NCBI GenBank assembly: GCA_020851465.1
Contig: JADZCR010000005.1
Span: forward strand, 285,910-349,909
Direction: 5' to 3'
DNA from: Phycisphaeraceae bacterium
Lineage (GTDB): Bacteria; Planctomycetota; Phycisphaerae; Phycisphaerales; Phycisphaeraceae
Length of the DNA: 64,000 nt
Shown one piece after another: positions 14,532-22,910 of the stretch. A program made the translations under genes and the position numbers. The notes beneath the pieces were generated by a model. It worked only from the letters and a program-made list of their open reading frames with translations. It had not been told where the DNA came from and made no database searches. Position 1 is the stretch's first letter; every line of letters starts with the position of its first letter.

Positions 14532-17048
14532 ATGTCCCCGCATAATCTGATGCGATCTGTGGTATTTCGGCTCGTCTTTGGGCTGGTGCTAGGCGGCGTG
14601 GCTATCTCTGTCGGCCTGTGCCTGCTCGAATTGCGCAATGCCGAGGCCATGCTCCAGATGGACGTGACTCAACGTGTCGGAATGAGTGTGCGCAATATCC
14701 AGAGCATCTTCAAAGATCTTCTGGGTGAGCTCAAAAGCAATGAAGAGATTAAAGACGCGCTGGATGTGTTTACCAACGATCGTGCTGTTCGTGCAATCCG
14801 GCTGACCGGACCGCAGATGACGGCTGTTGAGGTGGGTAACTGGCCGGACCTGCTCAAGAACAATGCCGCAGTCTGGATCTTTCCGGCTCATGGCGTGGCA
14901 CGGGGGAACGAGATCGACCTTAATCGTTTGACTCGTGTCTCCGCGCCATTCAAGGCGGGTGGGGGTGTCGTCACGCTGGAGTTGCTTGTGGACGGCCCAT
15001 CCGAACGGGCAAATGTTCGCTCAAACGTCATGACCAAAATGTGGAGTCAGGCACTGCTGCTCTCGGTCACTCTGCTGCTGGGGTTGCTCTTTCTGAGGCG
15101 GTTGGTGACCGAACCATTGTCAAAGGTGATGCAACTGGTCAGCAGCAGCGCGGGAGCCGAGCCGTTTTACCGGCTCGCCAGTGGTCGGCGCGACGAGTTT
15201 TCTCGTTTAGCGGAGTCGATCGGCGGCATGCTGACGCGGATCGATAACACCGCGGAGCAACTCCGCAATCGCGAACAGGCATTTCAAAATCTCTACCAGT
15301 TTGCCCCAGCTGCGATGGTCAGTCTGGATGGAAACGGGAAAATACTCGAAGCAAATTACCGCGCAGCTTCGCTCTTTCAGACCGCCACGGAACGCGAACT
15401 GATCGGTCGAGGCATTCTTGACTTTCTCCGTGCGGATGACCGCGGCCTGTTGCGTCAGACCATTGATCGACTTGAACTCGATCAAGCTGCCCGATGTGAT
15501 CTGCGCATCGTCGTGGGAGCCAGAACGATTGACGTTCTTGTCGAGTGTGCCGGTGTGCGGAATGCGGATGGCGTACTCCAGTCGGTGCACCTCTCTTTTC
15601 TAGACGTGAGTGAATCCAAGAAACTCCAGAGACAGCTTGCGGATAAGAGCCACCTGTTGAATCTGGTGATCGACCATATTTCTGCCGCCATCCTTCTGGT
15701 CAACGAGGAGGGAAGGATCGCAGCTCATAACCAGCAACTGGCAGTTCTGCTCAAGCGGCAGTCAAGCGAATTGATCGGTCGGCCGTATGACCCGGAAAAC
15801 TTCTGGCGGGAGTTAGGAATTGTAAAACAAGACCTTTTTGTCAATCGCTTGCGTCAGATAGATGCAGATGACAATCGTCCCGCACAGGAACGATTCGAGG
15901 CACGTGTGGGTACCTTTTTATTCCAGGGCGTGCCGGTGCATGACGCATCGGGCAAAGGAATCGGCCGCCTCTGGGTGGTCCAGGAAATCACCTCGCAGGA
16001 ACAGAGCCAGCGGTTGCTGGAGCAGCAATCCAGCCAATTACAAGCTCTCAAAAAACTTGGGCCACAGCTCAGCGACGTGTCGGATCCCAAGACACTTTTG
16101 GAGAGGGCAGCATCGCAGCTTTTCGAAATTTTCGGCGTTGAAGCCCTCGGATTGGCGTTACGGCATCAGGACTCAGAGTCACGAAGTCTTCAGATACTCC
16201 ATCGAGGATCAGGAGCTTATCTACTCGAGCCCAATCGCGCGCTGGTGCAGGCTGTTGAGCGGCAGCTCATGCCGCAGATTTTGTCAAACCAGGATGTTTC
16301 ATTTTGGCCGGAGTTCCCGCGGGGCGCAGCATGGGGTAAGGTTTTCGCCCAAGCTGGCCTGACGTGCTTGGCTGGTGGACCTCTCCGAGCGAGTACTGAT
16401 GCGCAGGGCGTGCTCTGGATCGCGCGACGTGGTGGCGAGCGTCTGGAAAAACACCACATCTATCTCCTCGAAGCACTCGGCCCCGTCGTAGCCGCCCGCC
16501 TCGAAATAGCTCATGTCCGTGAGCAGATGCGAGCGGTTGAGATGAGTGATGTGGTCACCGGTTTGCCCACAGGCAGATTTCTTGAGTTGGAAATGCGCAA
16601 ACTCATCAATCGTCCAGGCAGCGCATGGGCATTGGCGATTTTCAACCTCGACCACTTCCGCAAGATCAACACGATGATTGAGCATGCAGCAGCCGATGCG
16701 TTGCTGGCTACCATCGCGACCAAACTCCTTCAAAGCACGCGGCGTGACTGTCTCGTCACCAGGCTCAATGGGCCGACATTCGCAGTGCTCGTGCGCGATA
16801 CTGGCCGAGAGCAAGTGGGGTCAATGGCTGAGCGATTACGGCAAGTCGTAGCCACCTGTGGTGTGTCCCTGCCGGATGGATCGACATTTCCGATCACCGC
16901 CAGCATCGGTGTCGCGATGTGCCCAGAGGATGGATCGGGTGGCAAGAGCCTCTTTGAGCTTGCTACGGCCCGTGTCGAACTCGCCAAACGTGCGGGACGG
17001 AACTGCGTGGTCAGCACCGGGACCACGGAACAGCGGCTCGCTGGCTGA
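14532..17048 (+). CDS. Membrane sensor: HAMP-PAS-PAS-GAF with degenerate GGDEF domain
   Basis: The 838-residue protein has one helix at ~11-31, a periplasmic sensor segment, a second helix at ~174-192, HAMP (~193-245), two PAS domains (~250-365 and ~375-495), a GAF-like domain (~510-665) and a C-terminal diguanylate-cyclase-like fold (~675-838). The cyclase fold keeps the DVVTGLPTGRFLE opening and a FNLDHFRKIN block. The GG(D/E)EF signature is replaced by LNGPT (745-749) followed by FAVLV, and the metal/GTP loop is therefore lost. It is unlikely to make c-di-GMP and may act as a GTP-binding or protein-contact module. A strong GGAGGAGG-type Shine-Dalgarno precedes the ATG. No response regulator is adjacent. 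Confidence 0.88.
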   Translation: MSPHNLMRSVVFRLVFGLVLGGVAISVGLCLLELRNAEAMLQMDVTQRVGMSVRNIQSIFKDLLGELKSNEEIKDALDVFTNDRAVRAIRLTGPQMTAVEVGNWPDLLKNNAAVWIFPAHGVARGNEIDLNRLTRVSAPFKAGGGVVTLELLVDGPSERANVRSNVMTKMWSQALLLSVTLLLGLLFLRRLVTEPLSKVMQLVSSSAGAEPFYRLASGRRDEFSRLAESIGGMLTRIDNTAEQLRNREQAFQNLYQFAPAAMVSLDGNGKILEANYRAASLFQTATERELIGRGILDFLRADDRGLLRQTIDRLELDQAARCDLRIVVGARTIDVLVECAGVRNADGVLQSVHLSFLDVSESKKLQRQLADKSHLLNLVIDHISAAILLVNEEGRIAAHNQQLAVLLKRQSSELIGRPYDPENFWRELGIVKQDLFVNRLRQIDADDNRPAQERFEARVGTFLFQGVPVHDASGKGIGRLWVVQEITSQEQSQRLLEQQSSQLQALKKLGPQLSDVSDPKTLLERAASQLFEIFGVEALGLALRHQDSESRSLQILHRGSGAYLLEPNRALVQAVERQLMPQILSNQDVSFWPEFPRGAAWGKVFAQAGLTCLAGGPLRASTDAQGVLWIARRGGERLEKHHIYLLEALGPVVAARLEIAHVREQMRAVEMSDVVTGLPTGRFLELEMRKLINRPGSAWALAIFNLDHFRKINTMIEHAAADALLATIATKLLQSTRRDCLVTRLNGPTFAVLVRDTGREQVGSMAERLRQVVATCGVSLPDGSTFPITASIGVAMCPEDGSGGKSLFELATARVELAKRAGRNCVVSTGTTEQRLAG

Positions 17049-17504
17049 AACCGCTGCCCTAAGAAGACGATTCCTCGAAAAGAGCAGCCAGAGTGCGGCT
17101 CCATATTTTCTAAGTCGCCAGCAGGTCGAAGTTCACGTATTGCATCTTCTCCATTTTCTCTATTTGGATAGTTCAACACCTCATCGACGAGGTTTCGCTC
17201 CATCGACATGTCCTGGGATGCGCTGGCGCTGTCGTCGCAAGAGAACAATCCATAACCATATAAAAATAAGACACTTAAGATTTAATCGCGTGTCGTGGAA
17301 TTAACAGGCATGTTGCGGAAAATCTACATCCAGCCTGTCCTTGCAGAATCGGCATGATGCCAATTCACCGACTTTCCCCGCGATAAGTGTAGTTATAGAC
17401 GCTGATTACAGAATCTTAAAAAATAGCGTTCATCCAGTTGGCGGTCTGGCAGGGAGGTTGTGATAGACTCGTACCTTCGTTGTTGAAGGGGGAGCTTCAG
17501 AACC
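17049..17504. other. Intergenic region, nothing recognised
   Basis: 456 bp with no gene I can support. The last 80 bp upstream of the small coiled-coil gene should hold its promoter; a purine-rich GAAGGGGGAG lies 11-12 nt before that ATG. Overlapping frames here are low-quality shadows of the sensor gene. Confidence 0.5.
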
Positions 17505-17792
17505 ATGGATGAGACGACTTTCCAGAACAAGTTGGCGGAACTGATGGGTGAGATTTCGACCCTGCCGAAGGCGGAGCGCGAAAAGCTTACCGCATTGGCT
17601 GAAACGACTCAGGCCCGTCATGAGAAGCTTCGCAAGACCGTGAACGACCTTCAGGAAAGTCTGGACTATCTCCGGCTATCGATTAAATACCTGGTATTCG
17701 ATCTCGAGGCGACTCGTCGCGAAAACTCGTATCTTCGCAAGATGCTTGAGCAGGATCGCTCGCACGGCAGCGAAGGTTACGAAACGCACTGA
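17505..17792 (+). CDS. Small coiled-coil protein (95 aa)
   Basis: I do not recognise a named family. The 95-residue product is almost wholly helical: residues ~5-35 and ~38-85 show heptad patterns, with many Leu at a/d positions and charged e/g positions, ending in a Glu/His-rich tail. It has no signal peptide or membrane segment, so it should be a cytoplasmic homo-oligomer or a partner of a larger complex. It has its own well-formed terminator, which supports an independent, well-expressed transcript. The long spacing of the purine-rich stretch from the ATG is unusual. It looks like a lineage-conserved protein rather than a chance frame. Confidence 0.75.
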   Translation: MDETTFQNKLAELMGEISTLPKAEREKLTALAETTQARHEKLRKTVNDLQESLDYLRLSIKYLVFDLEATRRENSYLRKMLEQDRSHGSEGYETH

Positions 17793-17831
17793 TCCCAGCT
17801 GGATTACCAACAATCAACTCACGCACGGAAG

Positions 17832-17866
17832 CGGGTGCCTTTGAACAGGGCACCCGTTTTCGTTTT
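17832..17866 (+). terminator. Rho-independent terminator
   Basis: An 8-bp GC-rich stem (CGGGTGCC / GGCACCCG, 17832-17839 and 17849-17856) with a 9-nt loop is followed by a T-rich tract to 17866. It ends the transcript of the coiled-coil gene, 40 bp after its stop, and lies between convergent genes. Confidence 0.85.
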
Positions 17867-17883
17867 GCAGACGAGTGCAGCTT

Positions 17884-19047
17884 TTATAGGTTTCCAGGCC
17901 AGCCTGGAAACAGAAACTTCCCATCTCGAGAGATTACCTGCCCATCCACCGTAATGGTCCCGCCGCCAGCAGGGGAGCGCAGATCACACACCATGTCCCA
18001 GTGCAGACCACTTTCATTGGTGTTGCCGCTCTCGGGATAACCTGCACCCACCGCTGCATGAAAGGTCCCACCGATCTTTTCATCGAAGAGTGTGTTCTTT
18101 GAGTACTCGGTGATGTTGTAATTGGTGCCAATGGCAATTTCACCAAGATTTCGAGCACCGGCATCTTGATCGAGCATCTGGATCAGAAAATCTTCGTTTT
18201 TACTGGCCTTGGCGTTAACGACCCGACCGCGTTCAAAGGTCAACTCGATGTCATGCACTTCGCGGCCGTGGTGTACAGCGGGAAAGCTGTAACACACGAT
18301 GCCGTTGACTCCTCCATCCGCCGCATGGAGATTGGGGCCGGTGAAGACTTCACCATCAGGGAAGTTTTCATGGCCAGCACAGTTGATCCAAGTCGATCCT
18401 TCAACGTTGACTGTTAGATCGGTACCACGTGCTGTTTGGAAACGGATGACTTTTTTCCCCTGGAGAAACTCACGGAGTTTTTCCTGTGAAGCATGGATTT
18501 TTTTCCACTCACCGACGGGGTCAGGCTTGTCGAGATGTCCCGCGTTGAAGACAAAGTCCTCGTATTGTCTCAGGCTCATCTCAGCATCCTGCGCACTGGC
18601 GAGGGTGGGATATAGTGTGCCGCACCAATAGAGTTTGCCGGGTTCGTCCGCCTTTTTTGCTGCCCGGTCCATGAAGATCTTGAAGATAGGCTTGCGTGCC
18701 GCAGAATTGATTCCTTGACGTTTAGGATCGACACGCGATAACCCTTTGGTATTTGTCTCAGCCCATAGACCGATCGACACATCGATGGTCTCCACTTCAT
18801 GGAGTGCGAGGGGACTGACATACTTGAGTTGATCTTCGGTGGCGTGCTCGAAGAAAAACTCACTGATGGATTCTGGAGAAACCTTCAGAAAAGGATGTGC
18901 CCCCACCTCCAGGCATCGTTCATAAATAGCCTCCATAAGAGGCAGACCGACAGGGTCGCCGCTGATACGGACGATTTGTCCTGCCTTCACTCCGGTGGAG
19001 TATTCAACGAGAACCTGGGCCAGTTTGTTGAGGCGTTGATCGCGCAT
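17884..19047 (-). CDS. M29-family aminopeptidase
   Basis: A 387-residue thermophilic-type (AmpS/PepS/aminopeptidase T) metallopeptidase. The C-terminal catalytic domain keeps the family metal-site segments: NFPDGEVFTGP with the first Glu ligand, a second block around TFERGRVVNAKAS, AIGTNYNI, and NESGLHWDMVCDL with the His/Asp ligands. These enzymes use two divalent metals to remove N-terminal residues in the cytoplasm and dimerise through the N-terminal domain. Length is slightly below the usual ~410. An AGAGGAG Shine-Dalgarno sits 5-6 nt before the ATG at 19047. It stands alone between two plus-strand genes. Confidence 0.93.
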   Translation of the reverse strand: MRDQRLNKLAQVLVEYSTGVKAGQIVRISGDPVGLPLMEAIYERCLEVGAHPFLKVSPESISEFFFEHATEDQLKYVSPLALHEVETIDVSIGLWAETNTKGLSRVDPKRQGINSAARKPIFKIFMDRAAKKADEPGKLYWCGTLYPTLASAQDAEMSLRQYEDFVFNAGHLDKPDPVGEWKKIHASQEKLREFLQGKKVIRFQTARGTDLTVNVEGSTWINCAGHENFPDGEVFTGPNLHAADGGVNGIVCYSFPAVHHGREVHDIELTFERGRVVNAKASKNEDFLIQMLDQDAGARNLGEIAIGTNYNITEYSKNTLFDEKIGGTFHAAVGAGYPESGNTNESGLHWDMVCDLRSPAGGGTITVDGQVISRDGKFLFPGWPGNL

Positions 19048-19330
19048 GAGGACTCCTCTGATAAAACACGAGTTTTACCTGAGAAAGAATTCCGCTGCCA
19101 AGGCGCCGCTTGAATGAATCGAGCTAATGGCAAAAAAGAGAGTGTTCCAGTTATGGTGCCCTGAAATCAAGTAGGTAGGAGGGGCATCAGGTCGATATCA
19201 CCTGAGTATTCCAGGAATCCCCCGAATCCATTGAAAAAAGTACGTTTGTATCGCGTCGTATCGCAGGAAAATAGGTAACCGGCCACAAAAAACAAAAATA
19301 TCTTGCCTCCGTTACATCGCGAGGATAGCG

Positions 19331-20380
19331 TTGAATCCGGAGGAGACACGGCGGAAAGGGCACCGCTTGGCGGGATTGGAGACAACCGAAGCATCGGACG
19401 AAAACGCGCGTCCGGGACGCAGACAGCCTGCTGCGATGCCCGGAGCAGACACATCGGCAGATTCGCCCTTCGGTGCCAGCCTGGAACCTGTTTTACGACG
19501 AGCCTGCGGCGGACGGCTTTCAAGCGTTTCCTGGTTTCGTACCGATTGGCAACGTGGCGGGGCTCTGACGGGTTACGCCTCGTATCTTGATGAAGATAAT
19601 TCCGCCCAGCCAGCCGTGGTGAAACTGCCGGTCCCACCGGGTGAGCGACAGTGGCTTGAGCGACTTCAGTCTGCTGACAACCTCGTACCCAAGCTATACG
19701 CGCACGGAGAGGCCCTCAACGGCTATGACATGGCATGGGTTGTGATGGAACGTCTGCCGCATGGTCCCTTGGGGCCGGCATGGGGTGGTAAGGAATTTGA
19801 TCTGCTTATCGAAGCTGCGGGCCGGTTCTATGTCGCAGCCGGAGAAGTTCCTCTCTCAGGGGATTTACCGCAACGCGATTGGGAAAAGATTTTCCACGAA
19901 GCGAGAGAGAACATCATCAAGGAACATGATGTCGCCCACGAACAGCGATGGAAGACCGCTCTCAAAAAGACACATCGTAAGCTCAAAGAATGGATCAAAA
20001 TCTGGAACGATCGTCCAATCGATCACTGGTGCCATGGTGATTTACACTTGGCTAATGCGATGACGCGGCATCCAGCACCGGGTGGACCAGCCGTACTGCT
20101 GGATTTTGCGATCACCCATATCGGACATTGGATCGAGGACGCGATCTATTTCGAACATCTCTTCTGGGCACGGAGACACCGTTTAGGCGGTCGCAAACTT
20201 TGTAGCCAGATCGCCCACGAACGAAAGAGATTGGGATTACGTGTTGATCCCGATTGGCCGCGACTGGCGTCGGTGCGACGTGCACTGACAGCAATGACGA
20301 CACCAGCGATTCTGAATCTCGACGGTGATCGTAACCATGTAGAAGCAGCACTTGAGGTGCTGGAGATCGAAGTAGGTTAA
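19331..20380 (+). CDS. Aminoglycoside phosphotransferase (APH)-like kinase
   Basis: A 349-residue protein-kinase-like enzyme. The catalytic loop is HGDLHLAN with H235, D237 and N242, followed by the metal-binding DFA (usual DFG/DxD). The N-lobe contains a QRGGALTGYASYL nucleotide-loop region and the VVKLPVPPGE strand with the likely ATP-contact Lys. The substrate is unknown; members phosphorylate sugars, amino alcohols or small hydroxylated metabolites. The first ~50 residues are low-complexity. The start is chosen as TTG 19331 because GAGGA lies 5 nt upstream; ATG 19436 is possible but has no good ribosome-binding site. It is upstream of nuoD but separated by 150 bp with its own promoter-like box. 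Confidence 0.8.
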   Translation: MNPEETRRKGHRLAGLETTEASDENARPGRRQPAAMPGADTSADSPFGASLEPVLRRACGGRLSSVSWFRTDWQRGGALTGYASYLDEDNSAQPAVVKLPVPPGERQWLERLQSADNLVPKLYAHGEALNGYDMAWVVMERLPHGPLGPAWGGKEFDLLIEAAGRFYVAAGEVPLSGDLPQRDWEKIFHEARENIIKEHDVAHEQRWKTALKKTHRKLKEWIKIWNDRPIDHWCHGDLHLANAMTRHPAPGGPAVLLDFAITHIGHWIEDAIYFEHLFWARRHRLGGRKLCSQIAHERKRLGLRVDPDWPRLASVRRALTAMTTPAILNLDGDRNHVEAALEVLEIEVG

Positions 20381-20518
20381 GGTTGAACCCTGGAATTTGT
20401 CCCGTTGTCGGCAGGGTACTGTGATCGTAAATCAAGGGAACATTTGCATAAGCAGCTTGGAAAGAGCGCGGTAATTCCTTAACGGTACAGCCGGTTTTCC
20501 CTCTTTGATTACCTTTCC

Positions 20519-20524
20519 TACAAT
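20519..20524 (+). promoter_or_regulatory. Putative -10 box of nuoD placed for a leaderless start
   Basis: TACAAT lies 9 nt before the nuoD ATG (20534), again without Shine-Dalgarno. The sequence and arrangement copy those in front of the M16 gene. Confidence 0.35.
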
Positions 20525-20533
20525 ACCCAACCT

Positions 20534-21787
20534 ATGGCCGCAACCGATACACGCGATCAGACCTTCACCCAGTCCTTTGTTTTACAGAAGCCAGAGTCAC
20601 CAGCAGGTGTCCCCGGCAATGGCAGGACGACGACGGTCTCTGATGTTGAGCAGGAAGACGTTCAGACTGAGGAAATGCTCGTCAACATGGGGCCGCAGCA
20701 CCCTTCTACTCACGGTGTGTTGCGCGTTGTGCTCCGTACTGACGGTGAGATGGTTCTCGAAGCAATCCCACACGTCGGTTATCTGCACCGTAGTGCGGAG
20801 AAGATCGGCGAAAACGTCGCCTACTACCAGTACATTCCGTACACCGACCGTATGGACTACCTGGCGGCGATGAACGAAAACTGGGCGTTCTGTCGCGCCG
20901 CGGAAAAAATCGCAGGAGTTGAGTTACCACGCCGCGCCGAATGTATCCGCATCATCATCTGCGAGCTTAACCGTATCGCGTCTCACCTTGTATCGTTCGG
21001 CACTTACGGGCTAGATATCGGGGCGTTTACTCCGTTTCTCTATGCTTTCCGCGAACGCGAATACATCCTCGATCTTTTTGAACAGGTCTGCGGCGCACGC
21101 TTGACCTATAACTTCCTCACGATTGGCGGTTCAATCCACGACCTGCCCGCTGGATACCTGGAAAAGGTTTCTGAATTCCTTGACTACTTTGAACCCAAGA
21201 TCAAGGAATACAACGATCTGCTCACATGGAACAAAATTTTTATCAAACGAACCGCCAACGTCGGCGTCATCAGTAAAGAACTCTGCGTCAAATATGCACT
21301 GACCGGCCCCGTCATTCGCGGCAGCGGTATTCCTTACGATCTTCGTCGAGATAATCCATATTCGCTTTACCCAGAGATCGATTTCAAGGTCATCGTCGGT
21401 GACGGTGAGCTAGGCACTCTAGGCGATTGCTGGGATCGCTACATGGTCCGCATGAAGGAAATGTATGAGAGTGCGAAGATCATCAGGCAGGCGATCAAAA
21501 TGATTCCACCTGCGAGTGACACGGGCGATGGGCGATATCGTGTCAAGATGCCCCGTGCGTTCAAGCCGCCTTTGGGTGAGGTGTATGTCGAGACCGAAAA
21601 TCCCCGCGGCGTACTGGGCTTTTTCCTTGAGAGTCAGGGTGGACCCGTGCCGTATCGCTGTAAGGCTCGTGCTGCGACATTCTGTAACCTTGCGGTCACA
21701 GGCGAAGTCGCTCGGAATGTCCTGCTCGCTGACGTGCCTGCAATCATTGGATCAATCGACATTGTGATGGGACAGGTGGACCGTTAA
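20534..21787 (+). CDS. nuoD: NADH-quinone oxidoreductase subunit D (NuoD)
   Basis: NuoD (49-kDa subunit) lies in the peripheral arm of complex I and helps form the quinone-binding site; it is related to the large subunit of [NiFe] hydrogenases. The 417-residue protein has the full family: NMGPQHPSTHGVLR with the quinone-site His, PHVGYLHRSAEKI, YTDRMDYLAAMNEN, LPRRAECIR, the long ELNRIASHLV helix, a GPVIRGSG loop, and the C-terminal VMGQVDR. The first ~45 residues are a non-conserved Ser/Pro/Gln-rich extension; in-frame Met codons further in lie within conserved sequence, so ATG 20534 stands. No other nuo gene is adjacent, unlike the usual nuoA-N cluster. Confidence 0.97.
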   Translation: MAATDTRDQTFTQSFVLQKPESPAGVPGNGRTTTVSDVEQEDVQTEEMLVNMGPQHPSTHGVLRVVLRTDGEMVLEAIPHVGYLHRSAEKIGENVAYYQYIPYTDRMDYLAAMNENWAFCRAAEKIAGVELPRRAECIRIIICELNRIASHLVSFGTYGLDIGAFTPFLYAFREREYILDLFEQVCGARLTYNFLTIGGSIHDLPAGYLEKVSEFLDYFEPKIKEYNDLLTWNKIFIKRTANVGVISKELCVKYALTGPVIRGSGIPYDLRRDNPYSLYPEIDFKVIVGDGELGTLGDCWDRYMVRMKEMYESAKIIRQAIKMIPPASDTGDGRYRVKMPRAFKPPLGEVYVETENPRGVLGFFLESQGGPVPYRCKARAATFCNLAVTGEVARNVLLADVPAIIGSIDIVMGQVDR

Positions 21788-22142
21788 CTGATCTGCGAGT
21801 CGGCCTCACAACGGTACAAAGGTGACGACCGCGCGGTTGATTCCCAAATTGAGAATGTCCCGGGCGTTGAGCGGGTTCACGATCGTGGGTACCCATAGCC
21901 CCGCACTCTCGATTGGGACGCATTGTTGCATTTCCAGATCGAGCTGCAGGATGAGACGAGCAGAGAAGAAGTCGCTGCCGAGATGGGCAAGTGCACAGCT
22001 CGCGATAGCGTGACACCAGTTGAGCCGAGGGATATCGGTACGGTTATTTGAGTGGAAGAAAGCGTGGATGCTGAAGGCCGTGGTTATACACGAGCATCAG
22101 AGCAATGAAATCAATTCAGCTCGACTCGCGTAAGTATCTTTC
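21788..22142. other. Intergenic region with a start-less open frame
   Basis: 355 bp between nuoD and the convergent ThuA gene. On the minus strand one frame is open from 22096 to a stop at 21806 (about 96 codons) and reads much more protein-like than chance (for example the LEMQQCVPIESAGLW stretch). No ATG, GTG or TTG occurs before a Met codon that leaves only 41 residues. It could be a remnant gene or use a rare start; I do not call it a CDS. Confidence 0.35.
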
Positions 22143-22781
22143 TCACTTCTTTGCCGCCCACAACATTCCTCGCAGCACAATGTCTCGTGCTTCGGGGACA
22201 TCGAAGTCCTTGTACGTATGTCCCCATGCTGCGTAGAACACGTTTCCTTTACCCCATGTTTTGGTCCAGATATAAGGCATGACCACACCGCTTTCCTCGA
22301 AGGTGATGGTGCCCAGTACGTTGTTTGCTGGATCGACGTGGAGGTAGTAGCGCTCAGTATTGGTAAGATCGAAGTCTTTGAGACCTCGCGTGATTTCGTG
22401 GCTCTTATCAGTGAGTTTAACTGTGTAGCGCGGATAGAGGTTTCCCGGGTGAGCAACCCATTGCCCACCGGTCATCCATTGGTAACCGGTATTCATGCGG
22501 AATGAGTCGCACATGCCGCCGTGAAATCCCGCAAGTCCCACTCCGTTAGCAACAGCCGCACTGAGGCCTTGCTCTTGTTCGGGTTTGATCTGACCCATGG
22601 TCCAGATCGGAACAATGAGGCTTAGTGACTCCATCAAGGTTTTGTCAGCGTAGCTATCAAGCGTATTGGAGACCTCGACCTCGAATCCCTTTTCCCGTAA
22701 TAGCGGTACAAAAACATCTGCCGATTCTTTCGGCGTATGCCCATCCCAGCCGCCCCAAACAATGAGAGCCTTGCGAGCCAT
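22143..22781 (-). CDS. ThuA-domain protein (trehalose-utilisation-like)
   Basis: A 212-residue ThuA-type protein, related to class-I glutamine amidotransferases. It begins KALIVWGGWDGHTP, has PIWTMGQI at the strand before the nucleophile-elbow position, and AGFHGGMCDSF where GATases have their active site; the catalytic Cys is not in the usual place. It ends with YIWTKTWGKGNVFYAAWGH. ThuA proteins occur near sugar-catabolic genes and are thought to act on disaccharides or keto-sugars, but the reaction is not settled. ATG 22781 is chosen because GGAG lies 5 nt upstream and the family starts here; the longer frame to 22874 is unconserved. No signal peptide. Confidence 0.88.
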   Translation of the reverse strand: MARKALIVWGGWDGHTPKESADVFVPLLREKGFEVEVSNTLDSYADKTLMESLSLIVPIWTMGQIKPEQEQGLSAAVANGVGLAGFHGGMCDSFRMNTGYQWMTGGQWVAHPGNLYPRYTVKLTDKSHEITRGLKDFDLTNTERYYLHVDPANNVLGTITFEESGVVMPYIWTKTWGKGNVFYAAWGHTYKDFDVPEARDIVLRGMLWAAKK

Positions 22782-22898
22782 AAACTCCGTCCTTTTTTGG
22801 AAAGCGAGCATAATAGCAGAACGGTTTTCATATGTGTCCCGTATGGCAACGGAAGGATTACTCAGTGATACCACATCGACAATCGTCCTGGAACATTC

Positions 22899-22904
22899 GA
22901 CAAT
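22899..22904 (+). promoter_or_regulatory. Putative -10 box of the HIT gene, close to its ATG
   Basis: GACAAT ends 6 nt before the ATG at 22911 and no Shine-Dalgarno is present. This is a weaker fourth case of the arrangement seen before the M16, purM and nuoD genes. Confidence 0.25.
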
Positions 22905-22910
22905 CTAAAC

